This document shows positions 1 through 6,687 of a DNA stretch of 22,474 nt, in pieces. The notes below the pieces were generated by a model. It was not told the origin of the DNA. It was given only the letters and a program-made list of their open reading frames with translations, and searched no databases. The position numbers and the translations under genes were made by a program. The stretch spans positions 1 to 22,474 of the forward strand of contig CACVAR010000249.1 in the NCBI GenBank assembly GCA_902727905.1. The letters are read 5' to 3'. Numbering within the stretch: position 1 is the stretch's first letter; each line of letters starts with the position of its first letter. The stretch comes from an uncultured Sulfurovum sp. (GTDB lineage: Bacteria > Campylobacterota > Campylobacteria > Campylobacterales > Sulfurovaceae).

Positions 1-2
1 AC

Positions 3-173
3 AAAGAGACCATTGACTACTTCTGTGACACGATGATATCTGCTGTAAAATTAGCTAACGAAAACCCTGAAGATTTTCAGGAGTATCCTAAAACTTTAGG
101 TGTTTGTAGACCAGATGACACAAGAGCTATTAAAGAGTTAGATGTTAGATTTAAACAGCAAACAAACTTTTAA
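3..173 (+). CDS. gcvPB: Glycine dehydrogenase (decarboxylating) subunit 2, C-terminal fragment
   Basis: This is the last 56 codons of a gene that begins before the window, read in frame from base 3 to the TAA at 171-173. The peptide starts KETIDYFCDTMISAVKLA and ends with a short basic tail. The pattern ETID-x-F-x-x-x-M followed by NP-x-x-x-x-x-x-P matches the end of the beta subunit of two-subunit glycine decarboxylase, which uses PLP to decarboxylate glycine and load the aminomethyl group onto lipoyl-GcvH. The neighbours support this: the next three genes make the lipoyl cofactor and the dihydrolipoyl dehydrogenase this complex needs. The identification rests on a short tail plus context, so it is good but not certain. 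Confidence 0.75.
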   Translation, partial: KETIDYFCDTMISAVKLANENPEDFQEYPKTLGVCRPDDTRAIKELDVRFKQQTNF

Positions 174-885
174 TCAAAAAACTTTTGCACTTTTAACCAC
201 AAAAAAGTTAAGTGCAAAAGAAAATATGCTTATAGATAAAGAGCTTTTTGAAGCTTTTAAGGCTTCAAATATGCCCATATTTAGAGTGTATGAATGGGAA
301 GAATCATTCACCTATGGTATCTCACAAAATATTGACACCATAAAAAACTGGGAACACTTAAAAAAATACAATCATAACTACGGACAAAGAATGACTGGTG
401 GGGGCATACTTTTTCATGGAAATGATATCTCTTATTCACTCATGATACCAAGTACTTTTGTCAAAAACCTCAGTGTAAAAGAGAGTTATGAAGTTATATG
501 TAGTTTTTTACTAAAGTTTTATGAATCATTGGGCTTAAAACCAGCCTATGCAAAAGATATAGAAGAGATTTCTTTAGCAAAAAGTGATTATTGTCAAGAG
601 GGTTATGAACCTTATGATATTTTAATACATGACAAGAAGTCTGGCTATAAAAAAGTTGGTGGTAATGCCCAAAGAAGATTTAAAGATACGATTTTTCAAC
701 ATGGATCCATTAGTATAGATAACTCTACTTATAGCATTGGAAATTCACTTGAAGATTTAGGTGTAAAGATTAGTTTTAAAGAGGCTAGAAAATTACTCGC
801 AGATTCATTTTCTAGTAGCTTTAACGTACTATTTCAAAAAAATAGATTAAATAACATAAATAAGGATAGTTTATATGCTTCTTGA
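142..885 (+). CDS. Octanoyltransferase / lipoate-protein ligase family (LipM/LplA fold)
   Basis: A 247-residue cofactor-transferase (BPL/LplA/LipB fold) protein that attaches an octanoyl or lipoyl group to a lysine of a carrier, here presumably GcvH. Seen: the N-terminal LSAKENMLID element, the substrate-binding RMTGGGILFH (residues 83-92), and the lysine motif KVGGNAQ (K171) followed by QHGSI. Cys151 in YCQEGYEPYDIL sits where LipM-type octanoyltransferases carry their catalytic cysteine, just before the lysine motif; that and the adjacent lipA favour octanoyl transfer over lipoate scavenging. The ATG at 142 lies inside the end of gcvPB (32-base overlap). The next ATG (226) would remove the conserved first strand, so 142 is kept. 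The gene overlaps lipA by 11 bases. LplA rather than LipM remains possible. Confidence 0.8.
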   Translation: MLDLNSKQTFNQKTFALLTTKKLSAKENMLIDKELFEAFKASNMPIFRVYEWEESFTYGISQNIDTIKNWEHLKKYNHNYGQRMTGGGILFHGNDISYSLMIPSTFVKNLSVKESYEVICSFLLKFYESLGLKPAYAKDIEEISLAKSDYCQEGYEPYDILIHDKKSGYKKVGGNAQRRFKDTIFQHGSISIDNSTYSIGNSLEDLGVKISFKEARKLLADSFSSSFNVLFQKNRLNNINKDSLYAS

Positions 886-1738
886 TCCAGAAAAAAGAGA
901 ACGAAAACCTGAATGGCTTAGAAAAAAGATATCTTTTTCAGCTCAAAAAGATATGGATCAACTTCTTAATGAAAATGGTATTCATACCATCTGTCAAGAA
1001 GCTAAATGTCCGAATATTTCTGAGTGTTTTGCTGCAAAGACAGCGACCTTTTTAATTCTCGGAGGCATCTGTACGCGTCGATGTACCTACTGTAATGTAA
1101 CAACGGGTAGTCCAGACAGTGTTAATAAAGAAGAGATCAATCAAGTAACAGATGCAGTAAAACAGTTAGGACTTAAATTTGTGGTTATAACAAGTCCAGC
1201 ACGTGATGATCTTAAAGATGGTGGAGCAGAGCAGTTTTTAGAGGTGACACAAAATGTTTTAAAAGAAGTTCCTGGCACACAAGTGGAACTTTTAGTTCCT
1301 GATTTTTTAGGGAATCTCGACTCTATTAAAACAGTAGCTAATAGTGGTGCTGTGATTGTTGGTCATAACATGGAAACTGTACCAAGACTTTACAACATTA
1401 GAAAAGCATCTGTTTATGAAAGATCTTTAGATGTACTGGCAGAGATTAAAAAACAAGCACCAGAAAATGTAAAAACAAAAAGTGCCATTATGCTTGGATT
1501 AGGTGAAACAAAAGAAGAGGTTGTAGGTGTATTTAAAGACCTTTTAGAGGTTGGTTGTAAACTTCTAAGTGTTGGACAGTATTTAGCTCCTTCAAATGAG
1601 TATGAAAAGGTAGTTGAGTATGTAACACCTCTACAGTTTGCAGAATACAAACAAATAGCACTTGATATGGGGTTTGAGTATGTTCATTCATCTCCTTATG
1701 CAAGAAGCTCTTATATGGCACACGAATATGTTGAATAA
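875..1738 (+). CDS. lipA: Lipoyl synthase (radical SAM)
   Basis: Inserts two sulfur atoms into protein-bound octanoyl groups to form lipoyl cofactor, in the cytoplasm. The 287-residue length is normal. The auxiliary [4Fe-4S] cluster cysteines are C40, C45 and C51 in the CxxxxCxxxxxC pattern, and the radical-SAM CxxxCxxC is C66, C70, C73 (CTRRCTYC). The C-terminal RSSYMA supplies the serine ligand known for the auxiliary cluster. The start ATG overlaps the end of the upstream transferase gene, with AAGGATAG a few bases before it. The pairing with an octanoyltransferase gives a complete de novo lipoylation route inside a glycine-cleavage operon. Confidence 0.97.
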   Translation: MLLDPEKRERKPEWLRKKISFSAQKDMDQLLNENGIHTICQEAKCPNISECFAAKTATFLILGGICTRRCTYCNVTTGSPDSVNKEEINQVTDAVKQLGLKFVVITSPARDDLKDGGAEQFLEVTQNVLKEVPGTQVELLVPDFLGNLDSIKTVANSGAVIVGHNMETVPRLYNIRKASVYERSLDVLAEIKKQAPENVKTKSAIMLGLGETKEEVVGVFKDLLEVGCKLLSVGQYLAPSNEYEKVVEYVTPLQFAEYKQIALDMGFEYVHSSPYARSSYMAHEYVE

Positions 1739-1749
1739 AGGAAGATAAT

Positions 1750-3108
1750 ATGTATGATTTTGATGTAATAGTTATAGGAGCAGGACCAGCAGGTTATGAG
1801 GTAGCTTCACTGTTAGGTAAGGCTGGTAAAAATGTATGTATTGTAGAAAAAGCTGAAAGCTCTGTTGGGGGAACATGTCTAAATGAAGGGTGTGTTCCAG
1901 CAAAAAACTTTTTAGAGACAGCATCTTATATAAAAAAAGAAGCGTATTTTCAATCATGTGGTGTAAATCATACAGAGCGTACTTTTAATATTAGTACCCT
2001 TCAAAAATCTACTAACTGTTTAATTCAAGATTTAAAAGTTGGTATCTTTGGTAAGTTGAAAAAAGCAAAAGCTACCATAGAGTATGACAGGGCAACTTTT
2101 ATTGACAGTCATACCATTAAGCTAGAAAATCAAAATAAGAAAATTACGGCTAAAGATATTGTCATTGCATCGGGTTCATCACATCGAGATCATCCTTTAT
2201 TAAAACTAGAAGATGAAACCATTATCTCAAGTAGAGAAGTTTTTAAACTAACAGATATTCCAAAATCAATTTTAATCATTGGTGGTGGTGCTATTGGGTG
2301 TGAGTTTGCCTCTTTTTTTAATGCATTAGGGTCGGAGGTAGAGATATCTGAGTTTGCATCCAAATTGGTGCCCAATGAAGATGATGATATTTCAAGAACA
2401 TTAAAAAGAGAGTTTGAAAAAAAAGGCATACAAATTGGTTTAAATGCGAATGTTACGGACTATAGTGTTAGTGAAGATGGTGTAGAATTAACCATAGAGA
2501 GTGGTAAAAAGGTAGAGACAAAAACATTTGATAAGGTTTTAGTTTCTATTGGAAGAATCCCAAACAGTGCTAATTTGAATTTAGAAAATGCAAACATAGA
2601 ACAAGACAGAGGATTTATAGAAGTAAATGAAAATCTTCAATGTTTAAATAACGATAACATTTACGCCATAGGTGACGTGCTAAAAACTCCAGCTTTAGCA
2701 CATGTTGCTTATTATGAAGCTAAAAGAGTGGCTCAACATATTTTAGAAAAAGAGACTTTTGTAGGTGACTACATCTTTCCATCAGTAACCTTTTGTACAC
2801 CTCAAATAGCAAGCATTGGTAAAAGTGAAAAAGCTTTAAAAGAGCGTGGCATTAAATTTAAAAATAAAAAACTATTTTTTAAAACCAATGCAAAAGCAAA
2901 AATTAAAGGGGATGATTCTGGTTTTATTAAAGTACTTTATGATGAAGAGACCTCTTTAGTTCTTGGAGCTAGTATTATAGGAAATGATGCAACAGAACTA
3001 ATCCATCAGTTTCTTATAGCCATTAATGCAAATCTTGGATTAAACGATTTAGAAAAAATGATTTTTGCACATCCTACCTTAAGTGAATCTAGTTTAGATT
3101 TAATATAA
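1750..3108 (+). CDS. lpdA: Dihydrolipoyl dehydrogenase (E3 / glycine cleavage L-protein)
   Basis: A 452-residue FAD-dependent disulfide oxidoreductase that reoxidises dihydrolipoyl groups with NAD+. Seen: N-terminal FAD-binding GAGPAG, redox-active cysteine pair C43/C48 in GGTCLNEGCVPAK, the second dinucleotide-binding GGGAIGCEFASF, the FAD-contacting YAIGDV, and the catalytic HPTLSE (H441, E446) at the dimer interface. The C-terminus stops soon after this motif, shorter than in many E3 proteins. AAAGGAAG lies 5 bases before the ATG. The position after gcvPB, the transferase and lipA implies the main partner is GcvH, though it may also serve any 2-oxoacid dehydrogenase elsewhere in the genome. 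Confidence 0.93.
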   Translation: MYDFDVIVIGAGPAGYEVASLLGKAGKNVCIVEKAESSVGGTCLNEGCVPAKNFLETASYIKKEAYFQSCGVNHTERTFNISTLQKSTNCLIQDLKVGIFGKLKKAKATIEYDRATFIDSHTIKLENQNKKITAKDIVIASGSSHRDHPLLKLEDETIISSREVFKLTDIPKSILIIGGGAIGCEFASFFNALGSEVEISEFASKLVPNEDDDISRTLKREFEKKGIQIGLNANVTDYSVSEDGVELTIESGKKVETKTFDKVLVSIGRIPNSANLNLENANIEQDRGFIEVNENLQCLNNDNIYAIGDVLKTPALAHVAYYEAKRVAQHILEKETFVGDYIFPSVTFCTPQIASIGKSEKALKERGIKFKNKKLFFKTNAKAKIKGDDSGFIKVLYDEETSLVLGASIIGNDATELIHQFLIAINANLGLNDLEKMIFAHPTLSESSLDLI

Positions 3109-3126
3109 AAAATTAGAAAGATACCC

Positions 3127-4206
3127 ATGCAAAACCTTCTATACCCTGTAAAAGTAAAAAATAACTTTATATTTAACCCTTCAAGTCGTGATTTCATTGT
3201 AGATGAAATTCCTCTTTATGAATTCACAGGTGAGGGTGAACACCTCATTTTACATGTGCGTAAAAAAGACATGACCACATGGGAGATGGTTTCGGCTATT
3301 GCTAAGTATTGTAAAATAAAACAGCGAGACATTGGTTATGCAGGCTTAAAAGACAAACATGCAATGACCATGCAATACATTTCCCTTCCAGCTAAAAATA
3401 ATGAAGAGATACTCAAAACTTTTAATCATGAAAAGATTAAGATACTAAATACTTTTAGACATAACAACAAAATTCGAATAGGGCATTTAAAAGGAAACCA
3501 TTTTAAAGTACGTCTTAAAAAGGTTTTGGGCGTTCAAAAAGACAAACTAAACTCTGTACTGAAATGGGTTAAAACCAATGGTGTACCGAACTACTTTGGA
3601 AACCAACGCTTTGGTAATCATGGTGACAATTGGAAAGATGGTCAGAAGATAGTAGAGGGTACATTAAAGATGAGAGACAAAAAGAAACGAACTTTTTTAC
3701 TCAATGCTTACCAGTCTCATCTTTTTAATCAATGGCTTTCAAAACGTATAGAACTTTCTATGCTTTTAGAAGCATTTTCAGAAGCTGAAGCTGAACGTGT
3801 TTTCGACCTACCAGAAGGTTCACTAAAAGGGACAAAAGAACAACCTCACTTCTTTAAAATCTTAGAAGGGGATTTAATGATGCATTATCCTTTTGGACGT
3901 GTATTTGAACTTGAAGACTTAAAAGAGGAAGCAAAACGTTTTTCAGAATTTGACATAGCACCGTCAGGTCTGTTAGCAGGTAAACGTGTTAGTAGAACCA
4001 CAAAAGTTTCTAAACTTATAGAAAAAGAGTATGACCAAGAGATAGCAGAAAATGGTGCAAGACGTTATGCATGGATAAAAGTAACAGAAATTAAAAAGAA
4101 CTATGTCGAAGAAAAAGCGCACTATGAACTAGAATTCACTTTACCTAAGGGCTGTTATGCCACTAATGTTTTGGATGTTTTAAGAGGGGGAGGGGTTCAA
4201 GAGTAG
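3127..4206 (+). CDS. truD: tRNA pseudouridine(13) synthase TruD
   Basis: Isomerises uridine 13 of tRNA(Glu) to pseudouridine. Seen: the TruD signature GYAGLKDKHAMT with catalytic Asp76, the NYFGNQRFG motif, and NAYQSHLFNQWLS in the second half. The 359-residue length is normal for TruD. It follows lpdA by 18 bases on the same strand and may be read through from the glycine-cleavage operon, although the functions are unrelated. The ribosome site is weak (AGAAAG). A hairpin overlaps its stop codon. Confidence 0.95.
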   Translation: MQNLLYPVKVKNNFIFNPSSRDFIVDEIPLYEFTGEGEHLILHVRKKDMTTWEMVSAIAKYCKIKQRDIGYAGLKDKHAMTMQYISLPAKNNEEILKTFNHEKIKILNTFRHNNKIRIGHLKGNHFKVRLKKVLGVQKDKLNSVLKWVKTNGVPNYFGNQRFGNHGDNWKDGQKIVEGTLKMRDKKKRTFLLNAYQSHLFNQWLSKRIELSMLLEAFSEAEAERVFDLPEGSLKGTKEQPHFFKILEGDLMMHYPFGRVFELEDLKEEAKRFSEFDIAPSGLLAGKRVSRTTKVSKLIEKEYDQEIAENGARRYAWIKVTEIKKNYVEEKAHYELEFTLPKGCYATNVLDVLRGGGVQE

Positions 4207-4227
4207 AAGTGTATTACACTTTTACTC
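4201..4227 (+). terminator. Hairpin overlapping the truD stop codon
   Basis: GAGTAGAAGTGT, then ATT, then ACACTTTTACTC: a 12-base stem with one mismatch, a 3-base loop, and a moderately T-rich stretch after it. It lies between two converging genes and probably ends the gcv-lip-truD transcript. The T run is not strong. Confidence 0.5.
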
Positions 4228-4250
4228 TTATAGTCTTGAAGCTTTTTAAA

Positions 4251-4796
4251 TTAAAGACCTTCAGCACGTGTTTCAGTAGCATGATAACAATCGTCTTTAG
4301 CATTAGCATTTTCAACCATAGTTTCTAAGTGTTTAGTTAAATGGTCTTCTTTTACTCTATTTCCAGCTTTTTCCCATACATCAGAAAACTTTTCCACATC
4401 TAAAGTATCTTCACGTGTTTCAGTTGCGTGGTAACAATCTTCTTTAGTGTTCGTATTTTCAACCATAGTAGCTAACTCTTTAGTAAGGTGATCTTCTTTA
4501 GCTCTATTACCAGCTTTATCCCATACTTTAGCAAATTTCTGTACATCTAATGTACCTTTATTGCTGTCTAAAGCATTGTCAATGTAGTTTTGTAAGTGAT
4601 CCTGAGAACTAGACATTTCATTGTTGTTATGTAGGTTTAGCCATACGTGGGTGAATTTATTAACATCTATGGTCAAAGTTTTTTCGTTACTAGCAAAGCA
4701 GTCATTTGAATAGTTTATACTTGTTGCAAAAAGGGGTTGAGACAATAATATAATTGTCAAAGCAGCCATTGTTTTTTTAATCATTATAGGTTTCAT
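4251..4796 (-). CDS. Secreted tandem-repeat protein of unknown function
   Basis: A 181-residue protein that I do not recognise. Residues 1-24 form a typical Sec signal peptide (lysines, a hydrophobic core, ending LFA). The mature part is three repeats: a divergent first copy (about 41-81) and two nearly identical 49-residue copies (82-130 and 131-179). Each begins LDVxKFxxVW and the latter two carry KAGNRxKEDHLTKxL, TMVEN and CYHATETR. The single cysteine per late repeat (C121, C170) plus C33 could form disulfides after export. The protein is acidic and probably helical. AAGGA lies 7 bases before the ATG, supporting this start over the internal Met5. It is transcribed alone, converging on truD. 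Periplasmic or extracellular location is inferred from the signal peptide only. Confidence 0.75.
   Translation of the reverse strand: MKPIMIKKTMAALTIILLSQPLFATSINYSNDCFASNEKTLTIDVNKFTHVWLNLHNNNEMSSSQDHLQNYIDNALDSNKGTLDVQKFAKVWDKAGNRAKEDHLTKELATMVENTNTKEDCYHATETREDTLDVEKFSDVWEKAGNRVKEDHLTKHLETMVENANAKDDCYHATETRAEGL
4260..4553 (-). repeat. Two tandem 147-bp coding repeats
   Basis: The DNA encoding residues 82-130 (4407-4553) and 131-179 (4260-4406) is a direct tandem duplication in frame, with shared blocks such as GTTTCAGT(A/T)GC and TGGTAACAATC-like stretches. The period is 147 bases, a multiple of three, so copy number can change without breaking the frame. Confidence 0.8.
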
Positions 4797-4888
4797 ACCA
4801 TAATCCTTTGTTATTTTTATAATAATAACAGGTAATTAATTAAGTAAAACTGAATAAAATTGATATTTTAATAAATTAAACTTATTAA

Positions 4889-5127
4889 ATGGGACAAATA
4901 AGGTCTTATAAAAATGATGTTTTTGAATCATTAGAGTTGAGCCAAATTACGAATCAATATAATTCATTTTCAGAAATGGTATCGAGTGCATTAAAACTCC
5001 TTATAGAAAAACAAAAAAATGAGCAATATAAGAAAGGTATGATGGAGGCATCTAAAGATAAACTTTATCTTCAGGATATGCAGAGATAGAAACATCTTTT
5101 AAATATGCAGATTCTGAGAAGATATAA
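4889..5127 (+). pseudogene. MazE/RHH-type antitoxin, frameshifted near its 3' end
   Basis: The open frame gives 66 residues beginning MGQIRSYKNDVFESLELSQI and ends at a TAG (5087-5089). From 5083 another frame continues: GAG ATA GAA ACA TCT TTT AAA TAT GCA GAT and on to a TAA at 5125-5127, encoding EIETSFKYADSEKI, the expected acidic tail of this antitoxin type. That TAA overlaps the toxin ATG as TAATG, the arrangement expected for a coupled antitoxin-toxin pair. The simplest reading is loss of one base near 5082. The SFSEMVSSALKLLIE segment looks like the ribbon-helix-helix DNA-binding core and is intact; the lost tail would be the toxin-binding part. There is no clear Shine-Dalgarno site before the ATG. 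Confidence 0.75.
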
Positions 5128-5462
5128 TGAATCAGTATGATGTCTATTTAGCTGATTTAAATCCTACAATTGGAAGAGAACAGCATGGTAAAAGACCTGT
5201 TCTGATTATCTCAAACAATTATGAAAACCTTTTGGATGTGGTTACCATTATTCCTATTACTTCTTTAAAAAAGGGTCGTAAGGTTTACCCTAATGAGTTT
5301 CTACTCAAACATTAGTTAGAACATCCATCTATTCTTTTATGTCAACAGATACGAACTATTTCTAAGAAAAGACTTGTTAAGAAATTAACGAGTTTAGATA
5401 ATCCTTATACCCGTAGTGAGATTAAGGAGATATTGTGTCGACGGTTTGAGGAGATGGAGTAG
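5127..5462 (+). pseudogene. MazF/PemK-type endoribonuclease toxin with in-frame stop
   Basis: The frame opens MNQYDVYLADLNPTIGREQH and has the MazF features GKRPVLIISN and VTIIPITS, then meets TAG at 5313-5315 (codon 63). The same frame then continues to 5462 with HPSILLCQQIRTISKKRL, which is the conserved second half of the MazF fold (the QIRTI-s-K-x-RL motif). One nonsense change therefore splits an otherwise normal 111-codon gene. The 62-residue N-terminal piece alone should not be an active RNase, because the fold is incomplete. With the frameshifted antitoxin just upstream, this is a decayed toxin-antitoxin module. Confidence 0.85.
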
Positions 5463-5494
5463 GTTTTTACTAATCACTATATGCTTATAAAAAA

Positions 5495-5515
5495 CTTTTC
5501 TTAGTAAGAAAAAAG
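5495..5515 (+). terminator. Weak AT-rich hairpin after the mazEF remnant
   Basis: CTTTTCTTA and TAAGAAAAAAG flank a single G, so 7-8 A/T-rich pairs can form around a short loop. It lies between the dead toxin gene and the zeta-like gene. Thermodynamically weak. Confidence 0.3.
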
Positions 5516-5542
5516 CTTAATAAAAAATGTTAAAATATCCTC

Positions 5543-6208
5543 ATGAATACAGACGAAGAAATAATTAAAGAATCTATAGCTTATCTTAATCAAAACAAAA
5601 AAGAGTTTTTAGAAAATTACACTAAAAACATAGAACTGTCAGATAATAAAGTAGCCATTTTTACAGCAGGTATGAGTGGTGTAGGAAAAATTGAATTAGC
5701 AACCTTTTTAAAAGAAGAAAATTCAAAACTTTTACACATAGATACAGATGATATTCGTGAGTTTTTTAGACCCATTGGCTACGATGGTCAAAATTCAAAT
5801 CTTTATCAAAAGGTAGCAACTCGAGGCTTTTCTGAATTATTTTCTCATAGTTTAAAAAAGGGTTATTCCTTGATTATGGATTCAAATTTTGCTAATATGG
5901 ATGTAGCAGTTTTAAATATTAAGCGTTTACTTAAAAAGTTTTATAGGGTTGAAGTTTTGTATCTTTATGATTATCCAGAGTTGTGTTATGAGTATGCTAC
6001 AAGAAGAGAAGTTGTCACTCATAGAAAAGTACCAAAAGATGTGTTTGTACGAAGTAATATTAATTCGTACAAAACAGTTTTAGAGATAAAAAAGCTATTT
6101 CAAGAAGAAGTTGAGTTAACTTTTTTTGATAAAAGAAATGCTGATGTTTATAACAACATAGAAATAGACTTATTAAAAAGTCTGATAGGAGAAAGTTTTG
6201 ATATTTAA
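5543..6208 (+). CDS. Zeta-toxin-like P-loop kinase
   Basis: A 221-residue protein of the zeta toxin/P-loop kinase group. Family members phosphorylate UDP-amino sugars or similar small molecules. Seen: Walker A GMSGVGK at 43-49, the HIDTDDIREFFRPIGY segment (66-80) matching the zeta ID-x-D-x-(I/F)R-x-x-x-P-x-Y region, and a MDSNFA strand before the second half. The residue after the Walker lysine is Ile50 rather than the usual Thr/Ser that binds Mg2+, so activity may be reduced or altered; Glu51 matches the family. There is no recognisable epsilon antitoxin upstream; instead a small coupled frame follows. The start ATG has no obvious Shine-Dalgarno site. A zeta-like fold is well supported; toxicity is not shown. 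Confidence 0.75.
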   Translation: MNTDEEIIKESIAYLNQNKKEFLENYTKNIELSDNKVAIFTAGMSGVGKIELATFLKEENSKLLHIDTDDIREFFRPIGYDGQNSNLYQKVATRGFSELFSHSLKKGYSLIMDSNFANMDVAVLNIKRLLKKFYRVEVLYLYDYPELCYEYATRREVVTHRKVPKDVFVRSNINSYKTVLEIKKLFQEEVELTFFDKRNADVYNNIEIDLLKSLIGESFDI

Positions 6209-6362
6209 TGAAGAATTTATGAAAAAAGCGTTGAAGCGTGTAAATGAGCTTCAACAAGAGATGATAGAGAAATCTAAAAAGGTTCCGAATAGTGAAGCTT
6301 TTGTTAAAGTTCGGATGGAAGACTTTTATCGGACTTATGGGAATTGGCGAGTTTCTCGTTAA
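6198..6362 (+). CDS. Small ORF coupled to the zeta-like gene (candidate partner/antitoxin)
   Basis: An open frame ends with TAA at 6360-6362 and is charged and helical: ALKRVNELQQEMIEKS, then DFYRTYGNWRVSR at the end. It can start at ATG 6219 (47 aa) or at TTG 6198 (54 aa). The TTG has GGAGA at 6188-6192, about 5 bases before it, and lies inside the zeta-like gene, so translational coupling is likely; ATG 6219 has no ribosome site. I do not recognise a family. Its position directly after a zeta-like kinase makes it a candidate regulator or antitoxin, in the reverse of the usual order. It is short, so chance is not excluded. Confidence 0.5.
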   Translation: MIFNEEFMKKALKRVNELQQEMIEKSKKVPNSEAFVKVRMEDFYRTYGNWRVSR

Positions 6363-6417
6363 AGTTTTATACTATTACTATCACCTCGTATCTATCAAAT
6401 CCATCAAAAAACTACCC

Positions 6418-6423
6418 TATAAT
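6418..6423 (+). promoter_or_regulatory. -10 box for the IS110 non-coding RNA
   Basis: A perfect TATAAT about 32 bases inside the proposed left end, predicting transcription from about 6430, just before the first guide loop. No good -35 is visible 17 bases upstream. Confidence 0.5.
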
Positions 6424-6429
6424 ATTCAT

Positions 6430-6613
6430 GAGAGTTCGTTAGAAAAGTAATATATCGTAAGTCGCCTAAAGCAGTAAAGCTAGCTTGTGGGTCAGGGAGA
6501 TAATTACACTAAAAACTTGAGTGGCGAGCGAATCGGTTTTTACATATTTTTTGTTGCAACAAGAAATAAAAACTAGATTGAATAGAACACACGAGGCAAA
6601 GTAATGAGTGTAA
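6430..6613 (+). ncRNA. Putative IS110 bridge RNA
   Basis: Bridge RNAs of IS110 elements lie in the left non-coding region and have two internal loops whose sides pair with target and donor DNA. Loop 1: stem GTAATATATC (6447-6456) with GATAATTAC (6499-6507), inner stem AAGC/GCTT (6469-6472/6483-6486), and two 12-base loop sides. The 5' side has GTCGCCT (6461-6467), pairing with left flank ATCACCT using two G-T wobbles; the 3' side has GGGTCAG (6489-6495), matching the reverse complement of CTGTCCC at 6 of 7. Loop 2: GTGGCGA (6521-6527) equals the 7 bases before the right-end core, and ACGAG (6591-6595) is the complement of the left-end CTCGT. They flank a long hairpin, 6536-6573 (GTTTTTA ... 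TAAAAAC, with TTTTTTGTTG/CAACAAGAAA inside). Length of about 180 nt fits. Boundaries approximate. Confidence 0.65.
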
Positions 6614-6630
6614 ATTATTATTTGAAATCA

Positions 6631-6650
6631 CATAGGAGTTAACTCCTATG
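6631..6650 (+). repeat. Perfect 20-base palindrome before the transposase
   Basis: CATAGGAGTTAACTCCTATG is a perfect inverted repeat 37 bases before the transposase GTG. It contains AGGAG, echoing the real ribosome site AGGAGG (6676-6681). It may be a 3' end of the non-coding RNA, an operator, or a control of transposase expression. Confidence 0.6.
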
Positions 6651-6687
6651 CTAACGAGCTCTCTTATATTAGTATAGGAGGCTCACG

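Noticed and set aside
1414..1957. Antisense reading frames opposite lipA and lpd
   Set aside because: They lie wholly opposite clearly conserved genes and have no recognisable motifs.
4260..4553. CRISPR-like array
   Set aside because: The repeats are contiguous 147-bp coding units with no spacers, and there are no cas genes.
5313..5315. Recoded or read-through stop in the MazF-like gene
   Set aside because: No signal for recoding is visible and the antitoxin is also broken, so decay is simpler.
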